NCBI RefSeq assembly: GCF_900205965.1
Contig: NZ_OAOF01000016.1
Coordinates: 62,001 to 126,000 of the forward strand
Direction: 5' to 3'
DNA: 64,000 nucleotides
Origin: Lacrimispora amygdalina
GTDB lineage: Bacteria; Bacillota; Clostridia; Lachnospirales; Lachnospiraceae
Positions 51,947-60,017 of this stretch are shown here, piece after piece (within the stretch, counting starts at the first letter, position 1; each line of letters starts with the position of its first letter). The position numbers and the translations under genes are program-made. The notes below the pieces were generated by a model. The model was not told the DNA's origin and made no database searches. It was given only the letters and a program-made list of their open reading frames with translations.

Positions 51947-54022
51947 CTAAAGTTGAGAAAAGGGCAGATTTAATTCCTCTGTACCTTTTAATATGAACTT
52001 CCCATCCTCTATGATTCTAATACGTTTCCCATCTGCACAAACAGCTTCTATCCTGTCAAGTTCTGCATAAGGTATGGTAATGTCTGTATGACAGTTGAAA
52101 TATGCCTTTGATGCATCCTCTTTTCGAAGAGCCGATATCTCATTTTCCTTTGCAATAATCTCCTTGCCATTGGGATTGTAGAAACTGCTGTCTTCCGACC
52201 AGCTGTAACACGTATCTCCAACTGCAAAATGAGGTCCCATTTTTTCTACGATTAAAATAGGCAGCTTGTCAAGAATAGCAAATTTCCTGGCCATGGCGTA
52301 GGCAGTTGTGTTGGTTCCAATGGCAAACTCTCCCATGGGGAGTGTGTCATGATTCTTTAAAATCACCTGCCTGATCAGTTCTTTTCCTTCCTTTGGATCT
52401 TCGAAATTACTGCAGGAATAGTCTTTAATCATGCCGTTTTCAAAAGTCATAGACAGATCCTTAAACTGAAAATCTGTAATATAAACGGTGCTGACTTCAA
52501 GAACTCCATTGGTTCCGGAAAGTCTGGGAGAGGTAAATACTTCTCCAAGAGGTATGTTTACATCCGCTACACAGTTTTCAAAATTCGTTTCTTTTTCTTT
52601 ATCTTTTAAGGAGTGAAGTGCAACCGATAAGTGTGTCTTATTCGTTCCTTTTCCCGTAATTTCCACATACTCGGCCTCATCCAGTGCATCGATAATCGTC
52701 TGCTGCAAACCCTTGTACTTTTCATAATCAAGGGTATTAATGGCAATCGTCTCGTTAAATATCTCCTCGAAATTAACGCCGATCTCCGGAACCGGGAATG
52801 CAATGATGGTGAAGCTTGTCTCATCGCCAGGAATATATTGATTGGATATTTCGGCATTTTCTCCTGCCATCTCAACAGCCAGCTTCTCCTGCCTGGAATC
52901 AAGGCGGTTTGCTTCCTGCTTATTCACCGGATGAAATCCTTCTTTTCCAAAGGTTTCTATGACAGCAGGCCCTGCGTAGCCGGCAGCCAGGTCTTTATAT
53001 GTTTCATAGGCAACTTTCAGTACGGACGCTTTTCTGTCCTTAAATGCCTTATTCATGTAAATGGCATCATCATAACGGTGATCATAATCATACTGCCGGT
53101 TAGGGGATTTGCTGTAATAGCCAGATTTCCGTCCGGCATTGGTATTTACTGCCCAGACAGCTGCGCGGCACAAAATAACCTGTAGTCCCATCTTTTCAAA
53201 ATTCTCCATGGCGTATTTGACCATACGCTCAAAACCAACCTCATAACGGATCTGGACTGCATTCTTCTTTGATAGATCCCTGCCCATCACCTCAAACCCT
53301 TTTTTATATCCTTCCGTATAAGTATCCGCCATCAGACGAACCGTCTCTTCCGGAAGAGAGTTTAAATATTCGGCAACCTGACATTCAGATGCTGATATAT
53401 ATTCACCAAAACGGTAAAGATAGCGAAGATCCGTCAAGTCGCTGTCACGAATAATATCTGCAGCAAAGGAAAGGGAAGGATCCAGTACCTCTCTGATACG
53501 GTAGGTAACTGTATGATCGGTATAATCACTGACGAACCAGTAAATCACCTCTTTTACAGACGCCGCCTCCGGTACTCCGTCCTCAAACATGTTATAGATT
53601 TCTATTAACGTTTCATTTAAAATGGTGATATCTGTCAGCCTGCTTTCATGTATGAAAACAATATCCCCCCTGATTTCCTTATACAGATAGCAAAGGAGCT
53701 GACCAATTCCATCGCCCAGTTTTTTTACTGCATAAGCCGGATTCGCATAACTTCTTTCATAAGACTCCGGAAGAATGTCTTCATAAAATTTATGGTTCCA
53801 TTCTTTTAATTCATTTAAGGAAGCGGAGTTTTGTCCGCCTTCCTTCAAAAACTCAAGGTACTCACCCATGAGGCAGATAAATGAGGCAGTCCTTGTAAAA
53901 TAATCACGAAATGGCTCAGACACGGTCTGTTCCTCAGACATCTGGCTGATCCGCTCCATAGAAAGAAGGAAACGTTCCATGATCCCCTCATTTTCCTGTT
54001 CAAACATCTTTGTGTATTCCAT
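51947..54022 (-). CDS. M29-type aminopeptidase with an extra N-terminal domain
   Basis: A 691-residue protein. The C-terminal 390 residues carry the metallopeptidase M29 pattern: EYVEITGKGTNKTHLSVAL, NVPLGEVFTSP-like NIPLGEVFTSPRLSGTNGV, MGEFAIGTNTTAYAMARKF, ILIVEKMGPHFAVGDTCYS and CHTDITIPYAEL. M29 enzymes release N-terminal residues and use cobalt or zinc. The first 300 residues are helical, contain no M29 motif and have no homologue I can name. It follows a DUF6142-like gene by two bases. Confidence 0.82.
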   Translation of the reverse strand: MEYTKMFEQENEGIMERFLLSMERISQMSEEQTVSEPFRDYFTRTASFICLMGEYLEFLKEGGQNSASLNELKEWNHKFYEDILPESYERSYANPAYAVKKLGDGIGQLLCYLYKEIRGDIVFIHESRLTDITILNETLIEIYNMFEDGVPEAASVKEVIYWFVSDYTDHTVTYRIREVLDPSLSFAADIIRDSDLTDLRYLYRFGEYISASECQVAEYLNSLPEETVRLMADTYTEGYKKGFEVMGRDLSKKNAVQIRYEVGFERMVKYAMENFEKMGLQVILCRAAVWAVNTNAGRKSGYYSKSPNRQYDYDHRYDDAIYMNKAFKDRKASVLKVAYETYKDLAAGYAGPAVIETFGKEGFHPVNKQEANRLDSRQEKLAVEMAGENAEISNQYIPGDETSFTIIAFPVPEIGVNFEEIFNETIAINTLDYEKYKGLQQTIIDALDEAEYVEITGKGTNKTHLSVALHSLKDKEKETNFENCVADVNIPLGEVFTSPRLSGTNGVLEVSTVYITDFQFKDLSMTFENGMIKDYSCSNFEDPKEGKELIRQVILKNHDTLPMGEFAIGTNTTAYAMARKFAILDKLPILIVEKMGPHFAVGDTCYSWSEDSSFYNPNGKEIIAKENEISALRKEDASKAYFNCHTDITIPYAELDRIEAVCADGKRIRIIEDGKFILKGTEELNLPFSQL

Positions 54023-54024
54023 AT

Positions 54025-54345
54025 TTACCCCCTTATACCGATAATTAAAAGAACTGTCCAGAAGATTATCAGTACGGCACTGATGCCGATTCCAATTTTA
54101 GACAGTATGTATTTCTTCTCTTTTTCAAAAAATGACGAAACACCATAAAACAGGGAAAAGATAGAAATCAGCATGCTGCAAAAGCAGACAGCCGCAACAT
54201 TTAACTGCGCCTGCCCGGCAGTGATTGCAGCGCTGGATATTCCAAGAACCCCCAAAACCAGTGCTCCTAAAGCCAGCCCCAACGAAAAAAAACTTTTTTT
54301 TGCAAAAGGTTTTCTAATGTAGGACACTTTTTTTTGTTTTCCCAC
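54025..54345 (-). CDS. Small membrane protein (DUF6142-like)
   Basis: A 106-residue protein with three hydrophobic segments (about 20-42, 50-67 and 84-103) and a basic N-terminus MGKQKKVSYIRKPFAKKSF. I tentatively place it with DUF6142 proteins of Lachnospiraceae; function unknown. It overlaps the VanZ gene by 32 bases and precedes the M29 aminopeptidase by two, so it belongs to the same transcript. Confidence 0.6.
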   Translation of the reverse strand: MGKQKKVSYIRKPFAKKSFFSLGLALGALVLGVLGISSAAITAGQAQLNVAAVCFCSMLISIFSLFYGVSSFFEKEKKYILSKIGIGISAVLIIFWTVLLIIGIRG

Positions 54346-54805
54346 GCCTCATCCTCCTTATTCTTATGTGCTGTATTATTTTATACAGGAGATAACCCAA
54401 TATCCCTCCCAGCGAATTTAAGATCATATCGTCTACGTCAAAACTGCCTACCTTGAAGATCAGCTGGGTGGTTTCAATGCAAAGGCTGAACAGCAGACTA
54501 AGCAGCATTGTATTGAAAAAGCGGCGGCTCCTCCGGCTGATTACCGGAAGAAAGAAACCAAAGGGCATGAAGCCTGCTATGTTCCCAACAATATTTAAGA
54601 GGAAGGACTGGAATCCGACTACGTGGCGGTACACGATAAAACGCTTAATTTCCTTAAAAGGGACCAGATTATAAGCATAATCTTCCCGTATATGACCGCC
54701 TCTCCCAAAATAATCCGAGAAAAACAGAAAATACGCCAAAAAGATCAGGTAAATTATAAAAATCACCCAACCAAACTTCTGCCGTTTCGTCGCATCTTTA
54801 ATCAT
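54314..54805 (-). CDS. VanZ-family membrane protein
   Basis: A 163-residue protein with four hydrophobic segments. It has the VanZ pattern NLVPFKEIKRF, then NIVGNIAGFMPFGFFLP and CIETTQLIF followed by DVDDMILNSLGGILGYL. VanZ of enterococci confers low teicoplanin resistance, but most homologues in Clostridia have no known role. There are no van genes nearby, so resistance should not be assumed. Confidence 0.9.
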   Translation of the reverse strand: MIKDATKRQKFGWVIFIIYLIFLAYFLFFSDYFGRGGHIREDYAYNLVPFKEIKRFIVYRHVVGFQSFLLNIVGNIAGFMPFGFFLPVISRRSRRFFNTMLLSLLFSLCIETTQLIFKVGSFDVDDMILNSLGGILGYLLYKIIQHIRIRRMRRGKTKKSVLH

Positions 54806-54835
54806 AACAGCTCCATCTTTATCATAAAAGGAGAT

Positions 54836-54863
54836 GTCTGCCAGGAAGTTATTCCTGGCAGAC
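54836..54863 (-). terminator. Hairpin after the 49-aa membrane protein gene
   Basis: Perfect 12-base stem GTCTGCCAGGAA / TTCCTGGCAGAC with a four-base loop. The downstream minus-strand sequence is CATCTCCTTTT, so termination may be partial. Confidence 0.55.
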
Positions 54864-54882
54864 TAAACTCCTGAGATAACGT

Positions 54883-55032
54883 TTAAAATGTAATTTCAGA
54901 TTTTCTTTTCAGTAATATCGCTCCGTTTATAATTGATATGATTCCTGCAGTAAGTCCGATTGCAGTCACGATAATTCCAACAACTATATTTAATGCACCT
55001 GCATTTCTCATTGTTTTATAAACTCTTTCCAT
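54883..55032 (-). CDS. Small membrane protein, 49 aa
   Basis: A short reading frame with ATG at 55030-55032. The upstream sequence GGAGAACAGGAT gives a weak ribosome site. The product MERVYKTMRNAG is followed by one long hydrophobic stretch or hairpin (about residues 13-41, INIVVGIIVTA-like with several Gly) and a basic end LLKRKSEITF. Small glycine-rich membrane proteins like this are common and mostly uncharacterised. It follows pyrE by 12 bases and may be part of that operon. Confidence 0.6.
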   Translation of the reverse strand: MERVYKTMRNAGALNIVVGIIVTAIGLTAGIISIINGAILLKRKSEITF

Positions 55033-55044
55033 ATCCTGTTCTCC

Positions 55045-55722
55045 TTATTTTACGCCATAAATTTCGTAATAATTATCAATCGCTTCTTTTAACGTATCAT
55101 CAATCAATACTTTTCCTTTGTATTCCCGGTTATAAAGATGTTCGATTACCTCTGACATGGATACAATTGCAGATGCTGAAAATCCATACTTTTCCTGAAT
55201 TTCCAAAAGTGCGCTCTGTTCTCCTTTTCCCTTTTCCATTCGGTTTAAGGATACCATAAGACCCAGAATCGTTACATCACCCTGTGCCTTGATAATCGGA
55301 AAAGTTTCTTCAATAGACTTACCGGATGTGGTCACATCTTCTATAATAACAACCCGGTCTCCATCCTGAATGGGACTTCCAAGAAGAATTCCCGCGTCTC
55401 CGCCATGATCTTTCTCTTCTTTTCTGTTGGAACAGTATTTTATCTCTTTTCCGTACAGCTCATGAAAGGCAATTGCAGTTGTAACACTTAAAGGAATTCC
55501 TTTGTAAGCAGGTCCAAACAGCACATCAAACTCAGTTCCAAACTTATCGTGAATCGCTTTTGCATAATACTCCCCCAGCTTCTTTAACTGTGCTCCTGTT
55601 ACATAAGAACCGGCATTCATAAAGAATGGGGATTTTCTTCCGCTTTTCAATGTAAAAGTTCCAAATTTCAGGACATTGCTGTCCACCATAAATTCAATAA
55701 ACTCCTGCTTATACTGTTCCAT
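55045..55722 (-). CDS. pyrE: Orotate phosphoribosyltransferase
   Basis: A 225-residue enzyme making OMP from orotate and PRPP. The family segments are LKSGRKSPFFMNAGSY, FDVLFGPAYKGIPLSVTTA and the PRPP-binding motif VVIIEDVTTSGKSIEET. Last of the pyrF-pyrK-pyrD-pyrE set. Confidence 0.97.
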   Translation of the reverse strand: MEQYKQEFIEFMVDSNVLKFGTFTLKSGRKSPFFMNAGSYVTGAQLKKLGEYYAKAIHDKFGTEFDVLFGPAYKGIPLSVTTAIAFHELYGKEIKYCSNRKEEKDHGGDAGILLGSPIQDGDRVVIIEDVTTSGKSIEETFPIIKAQGDVTILGLMVSLNRMEKGKGEQSALLEIQEKYGFSASAIVSMSEVIEHLYNREYKGKVLIDDTLKEAIDNYYEIYGVK

Positions 55723-55754
55723 TTAGCTGTCCTCTCTATTCAAAAATCGTTCCG

Positions 55755-56657
55755 TTACCTGACTGCACCGATTAGTTTGTAAATGTCATCAACCTGATGT
55801 TTTATCATATAGTCCTCAATACCCTGAATGACTTCCATTGTTGCGCAGGGGTTCACAAAGTTTGCTGTTCCTACACAAACCGCCGCTGCTCCGGCAAGAA
55901 TAAATTCCAGAGCATCCTCAGCAGTCATAATACCGCCCATTCCAATAATGGGAATCTTCACTGCACATGCAGCCTGATAAACCATACGCACAGCTACCGG
56001 CTTAACTGCAGGGCCGGATAACCCGCCTGTCTTATTGGCAAGGGCAAACGTCCGGCGGTTCACGTCGATCTTCATACCGGTCAGCGTATTAATCATCGAT
56101 AACACATCTGCTCCGCCTGCTTCCGCCGCTTTTGCCATAACGGTAATATCTGTCACATTGGGACTCAGTTTCATAATAACCGGCTGCCTGGCATATTTCT
56201 TAACCTCTCTTGTTATGGCCTCCACCGCCTTAGGATCCTGGCCAAATGCAATTCCGCCCTCTTTTACATTAGGGCAGGAAATGTTAATCTCCAGCATGTC
56301 CACCGGTTCATGAGAAAGACGCTCCACCACTTCGATATAATCTTCCGCCGTTTTACCACACACATTGACAATGATTTTCGTATCGAATTGTTTTAAGAAA
56401 GGAATATCCCGTTCAATAAATACATCCATACCCGGGTTTTGAAGTCCGATGGCATTAATCATTCCACCATAGGTTTCTGCAATTCTGGGCGTCGGATTTC
56501 CTGCCCAGGGGATGTTTGCCACTCCCTTTGTGACAACGGCCCCCAACCGGTTTAAATCCACAAATTCACTGTATTCTTCACCGGAACCAAAGGTACCTGA
56601 GGCAGTCATAACAGGATTGTCCAATTCCACACCTGCAAGATTTACTTTCATATTCAT
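55755..56657 (-). CDS. pyrD: Dihydroorotate dehydrogenase B, catalytic subunit
   Basis: A 300-residue FMN enzyme oxidising dihydroorotate to orotate. The N-terminal MKVNLAGVELDNPVMTASGTF is typical, the catalytic Cys is in EINISCPNVKEGG, and the FMN phosphate site has IIGMGGIMTAEDALEFILAG. The presence of pyrK next door marks it as the NAD-linked class 1B. Its start follows the pyrK stop directly, with GAGGAGG upstream. Confidence 0.97.
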   Translation of the reverse strand: MNMKVNLAGVELDNPVMTASGTFGSGEEYSEFVDLNRLGAVVTKGVANIPWAGNPTPRIAETYGGMINAIGLQNPGMDVFIERDIPFLKQFDTKIIVNVCGKTAEDYIEVVERLSHEPVDMLEINISCPNVKEGGIAFGQDPKAVEAITREVKKYARQPVIMKLSPNVTDITVMAKAAEAGGADVLSMINTLTGMKIDVNRRTFALANKTGGLSGPAVKPVAVRMVYQAACAVKIPIIGMGGIMTAEDALEFILAGAAAVCVGTANFVNPCATMEVIQGIEDYMIKHQVDDIYKLIGAVR

Positions 56658-57434
56658 CTAGAATTCAACCTCCTCAGCCTTAAATACCGGACCGTCTTTG
56701 CAGACTCTTTTATTATGAACCATGGAATGACCATCTCTCTCACTGCTTTTGCATACACAGGCAAGACATGCGCCGATTCCGCATGCCATCTTTTCCTCCA
56801 GGGACAGATAGCATTCAATATGATGTTCCAGAGCATATGCCTGTATGGACTTTAACATGGGAGTCGGACCACATGCAAAAATTACATCGCTTTGTAAACC
56901 ATGTTCTCTGATTACATCCATTACATTGCCCTTCGTTCCGGCAGTTCCGCTTTCCGTGGCGAGAAATGTATCTCCATAAGGTAAAAATTCTTCATTTAAA
57001 AACAGCTCGTCCCTGTATCCCAAAACAATCTGTCTGGTACACGTAAGATGTTTGGAAAGTTCCAGCATAGGGGGGATTCCAATACCGCCTCCGATTAAAA
57101 GTGCACGCTTTCCTGGTGAGCCTGCTTCCAGAGGAAATCCATTCCCTAACGGCCCCATCACACTAATCCGGCTGCCGGTCTTATATTGGGAAAATTCTTC
57201 CGTTCCTCCGCCTGCTATCCGGTAAACAATTCTTAAAAAGCCCTTGTCCCGATTGGTTTCACAGATACTGATCGGACGTGGCAGCAGCTTTGAGCTGTCT
57301 TTTGTATACATTGATATAAACTGCCCGGGTTCTGCCTGATCTGTAATTCCCTTCGCTTCGATCCACATGCTGAATACACCGTCTGCAAGCCTGGTCTGGC
57401 TGACAACTTCTGCTTCGATTTTAATTTTTCCCAT
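56658..57434 (-). CDS. pyrK: Dihydroorotate dehydrogenase B, electron-transfer subunit
   Basis: A 258-residue ferredoxin-reductase-like subunit carrying FAD and a 2Fe-2S cluster. FAD-binding segment LLPRPISICE, NAD-site GGGIGIPPMLELSKHL, and cluster cysteines in CGIGACLACVCKS and RVCKDGPVF. It passes electrons from PyrD to NAD. Between pyrF and pyrD, with gaps under ten bases. Confidence 0.97.
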   Translation of the reverse strand: MGKIKIEAEVVSQTRLADGVFSMWIEAKGITDQAEPGQFISMYTKDSSKLLPRPISICETNRDKGFLRIVYRIAGGGTEEFSQYKTGSRISVMGPLGNGFPLEAGSPGKRALLIGGGIGIPPMLELSKHLTCTRQIVLGYRDELFLNEEFLPYGDTFLATESGTAGTKGNVMDVIREHGLQSDVIFACGPTPMLKSIQAYALEHHIECYLSLEEKMACGIGACLACVCKSSERDGHSMVHNKRVCKDGPVFKAEEVEF

Positions 57435-57443
57435 GATTCCTCC

Positions 57444-58361
57444 CTATAACACCCGGTTTATGTCAGAAACCATATCGATCACGGCCTGTCTGGACGCTTC
57501 ACCAAAGTGTTCCGGACCGAATTTCTTATATGCTTCCTGCTTGTAAGCGGCAATTATTCCTCTGGAGGAATTCACAATTGCTCCAAGACCGTCTTCGTTA
57601 AAACATGGTTTTAAATCCTCAGCGGTTCCTCCCTGCGCTCCGTACCCAGGTACGAGGAAATAGGTGTGAGGCATCATCTTTCTTAATACTGCGCTCATCT
57701 CCGGATAGGTGGCTCCCACCACTGCACCAATGTTGCTGTATGTTCCATCCATGCAGTCCGCTCCCCATTCCACGACTTTTTTAGCAACATGTTCATAAAG
57801 TGGGGCTCCGTCTATCAGGCGGTCCTGGAATTCTCCGCTGGACGGATTGGAAGTCTTAACCAGAACAAAAAGGCCCTTGTCCTCTTCTTTGCATACGTCG
57901 GCAAAGGGCGCAATACCATCTGTTCCAAGATAAGGGTTGACGGTAAGGAAATCTGTGTGAAATGCCGGAATACTCTTAGTGCCCACCTTTACTTTACCGA
58001 TATGAGCCGCAGCATAGGCGGCAGATGTGGAACCGATATCCCCTCTCTTCCCATCTGCTATGATAAGAAGGCCTTTCTCACGGCAGTATTTAATCGTTCT
58101 GTCGTATGTCTTTAAGCCTTCAATTCCAAACTGTTCATACATGGCAAGCTGCGGTTTGACGGAGGGAATCAGATCATAAACATGATCCACAATTTCTTTA
58201 TTGAACTGCCAGATTGCTTCTGCAGCCCCCTCTAATGTCTCACCCAGTTCATGATATGCCTTCTTTGTTATGTGATCGGGAATGTAACTTAGCATTGGAT
58301 CAAGTCCTACACAAACCGGTGCATTTGTTTTTTGAATTCTGTCAATTAACTGCCTGATCAT
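57444..58361 (-). CDS. pyrF: Orotidine 5'-phosphate decarboxylase (long type)
   Basis: A 305-residue OMP decarboxylase of the longer subfamily found in Clostridia and mycobacteria. It begins MIRQLIDRIQ followed by VCVGLDPML. The catalytic Asp-Lys array is in IADGKRGDIGSTS, and PGYGAQGGTAEDL and IVNSSRGI complete the phosphate site. First gene of the pyr operon; the gap upstream contains no PyrR-type attenuator that I can recognise. Confidence 0.96.
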   Translation of the reverse strand: MIRQLIDRIQKTNAPVCVGLDPMLSYIPDHITKKAYHELGETLEGAAEAIWQFNKEIVDHVYDLIPSVKPQLAMYEQFGIEGLKTYDRTIKYCREKGLLIIADGKRGDIGSTSAAYAAAHIGKVKVGTKSIPAFHTDFLTVNPYLGTDGIAPFADVCKEEDKGLFVLVKTSNPSSGEFQDRLIDGAPLYEHVAKKVVEWGADCMDGTYSNIGAVVGATYPEMSAVLRKMMPHTYFLVPGYGAQGGTAEDLKPCFNEDGLGAIVNSSRGIIAAYKQEAYKKFGPEHFGEASRQAVIDMVSDINRVL

Positions 58362-58415
58362 GTTTTCCTCCTCGGTTCTCTTCGCCCTTATTTTTCTCTA
58401 TTCTTACCAATTCTA

Positions 58416-59072
58416 TCATAAGAAGGAAATGGCTTCAAGCCTTTTACCAAACTGATCATAAAAATCCTGTCCATTCTCATAGGGGGTAAAATAGAATGCT
58501 TTCAGAACATTCATGCTGACCTGGCTGGTATATGCCGGATCATTCTTCCTTATTATTTCCTGTTCTGCTTTTATTAAGAAAGCATGCCAGTCCGCCACAA
58601 ATTTATCATACCGTTTTCCGTCAGGATTGTCCAACCAGCTGCGGACCTTCACCTTAGTTCTGTTCTTCTTCGGACATTCATATATCTGAAGAAAATACCC
58701 GATCCCCTCATCTGTGTAAATTCTTCCAAGGGGAAAAAGGCGGCAGTTACCAGGACGGAAAGAATGGATACTGCACCTGCCCTGGGGGTCTAAAAATCCG
58801 CATGATTCGCTCTCTCCTGTCATCCGGATATTTGGCAGTACGATTCCGTCCACAACATTTAATTCCACTTTATTCTCAAGCAAAGCTTCTAACGGACAGC
58901 CAAGTCCTCCAGTGAGCCGGTACACATCAAGCGGGTCAAGCACGATGGACGTTCCCATTCCGCTGCAGCAGGCAGAGCAGCCTTCGCAATCTTTGCAATC
59001 CGCTTTTACCATATCATTTAAGTCATATATTTTTCCGTCTGATATCTCTTTTATATCAATTTCCCGCTTCAT
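58416..59072 (-). CDS. YkgJ-family cysteine-cluster protein
   Basis: A 218-residue protein with the CxxxCxxCC-type cluster: CKDCEGCSACCSGMGTSI near the N-terminus, then CGFLDPQGRCSIHSFRPGNC. The pattern predicts a zinc or iron-sulfur site. The family has no firm function; some members are linked with flagellin or protein modification. It lies just upstream of pyrF on the same strand but separated by a gap of 54 bases. Confidence 0.85.
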   Translation of the reverse strand: MKREIDIKEISDGKIYDLNDMVKADCKDCEGCSACCSGMGTSIVLDPLDVYRLTGGLGCPLEALLENKVELNVVDGIVLPNIRMTGESESCGFLDPQGRCSIHSFRPGNCRLFPLGRIYTDEGIGYFLQIYECPKKNRTKVKVRSWLDNPDGKRYDKFVADWHAFLIKAEQEIIRKNDPAYTSQVSMNVLKAFYFTPYENGQDFYDQFGKRLEAISFL

Positions 59073-59151
59073 GAATTCACCCTCACTTACGCTTAATAAA
59101 CAAACAGTGCCATTCTATCATTTTTTTCCGCCAGAATAAAGTCTTACTTCG

Positions 59152-59188
59152 AAAAAAGAGAAGATTTTATATCACACATCTTCTCTTT
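59152..59188 (-). terminator. Terminator of the nitroreductase gene
   Basis: Stem AAAGAGAAGAT / ATCTTCTCTTT with a 12-base loop, with extra T residues on the minus strand. Confidence 0.8.
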
Positions 59189-59208
59189 GGTTCTGTCATG
59201 AAGCATTT

Positions 59209-59982
59209 TCATAACTTATATTCTTTTAGATATGCAGTAGCAACATATGCACCGCTTTTATATGATTTTTTTTCCATGGCCTTATCCGCTTCCAGGCTGA
59301 CATTCATCCACATCTCTTCTGCAGCAATAGACAGATGGGAAAGCATGACGCCAACACTGATCTCCCGCAAAGAGACCAGATATGGAGATGGTAAAAATTC
59401 CCTGCAGGAAAAAATATAGATTTTATCATGATACACGATAAATCTCCAGGGCTGGGTATTCATAATGGAGGGAGCCAGCCGTACTGCTTTTAAAATGTTC
59501 TTTACTGATTCACCTGCTTCTTCCTTAAATACGCACAATTCCTTTAAAGGAAGCCGCTTTGCTGTGGCAGGATCGCGGTAAAGCAGTGTCTTTGGATATC
59601 CAAATGCAATGGCAAGCACCTGTTTCAACCCAGGCGGTGCTGGTTTTGCACTCTTCGCATTGGCAAGATAACAGGTTCCCAGTCCCTTACCTGTCATATA
59701 CAGCAGAACAGGTTCCATAATATATCCCGCATTGGTAAGATATCCTTCCTTCTCCTCCGAATAAAGGACCAGATAATAGGGCGCCTCTACCTTCCACAAC
59801 CCCTTTAACGGAAGTTCCTCTTGTAAACCATCACATATCTCCATCTTTACCTGTATGTCGCCGTACAATCTTGATACACAATTCCCAAAATATAAGATAT
59901 CCCGCTTCAGCTGTTCCGGTACCGGCTCTTTCTTATATTTTTTAATCGATCTTCTCTTAAATATCATCTGATACAGATTCAC
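59209..59982 (-). CDS. Nitroreductase-family protein
   Basis: A 257-residue FMN-dependent oxidoreductase-like protein. It begins with MNLYQMIFKRRSIKKYKKEP, the typical N-terminus that binds FMN phosphate, and has an internal second half with AVRLAPSIMNTQPWRFIVY. The arrangement resembles the fused nitroreductase proteins of Thermotoga (TM1586-like), with two half-domains in one chain. Substrate unknown. It follows pepF by 35 bases on the same strand. Confidence 0.85.
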   Translation of the reverse strand: MNLYQMIFKRRSIKKYKKEPVPEQLKRDILYFGNCVSRLYGDIQVKMEICDGLQEELPLKGLWKVEAPYYLVLYSEEKEGYLTNAGYIMEPVLLYMTGKGLGTCYLANAKSAKPAPPGLKQVLAIAFGYPKTLLYRDPATAKRLPLKELCVFKEEAGESVKNILKAVRLAPSIMNTQPWRFIVYHDKIYIFSCREFLPSPYLVSLREISVGVMLSHLSIAAEEMWMNVSLEADKAMEKKSYKSGAYVATAYLKEYKL

Positions 59983-60017
59983 ACCTGCTCCCCCTCTCCT
60001 CTACCCGGAAATCAGTC

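Noticed and set aside
52631..53185. Plus-strand open frame of 184 codons
   Set aside because: Opposite the M29 aminopeptidase; composition follows from the complementary strand and no domain is recognisable.
54314..54805. Glycopeptide resistance gene because of VanZ similarity
   Set aside because: VanZ-type proteins are widespread in Clostridia without resistance, and no vanHAX-type genes lie nearby.
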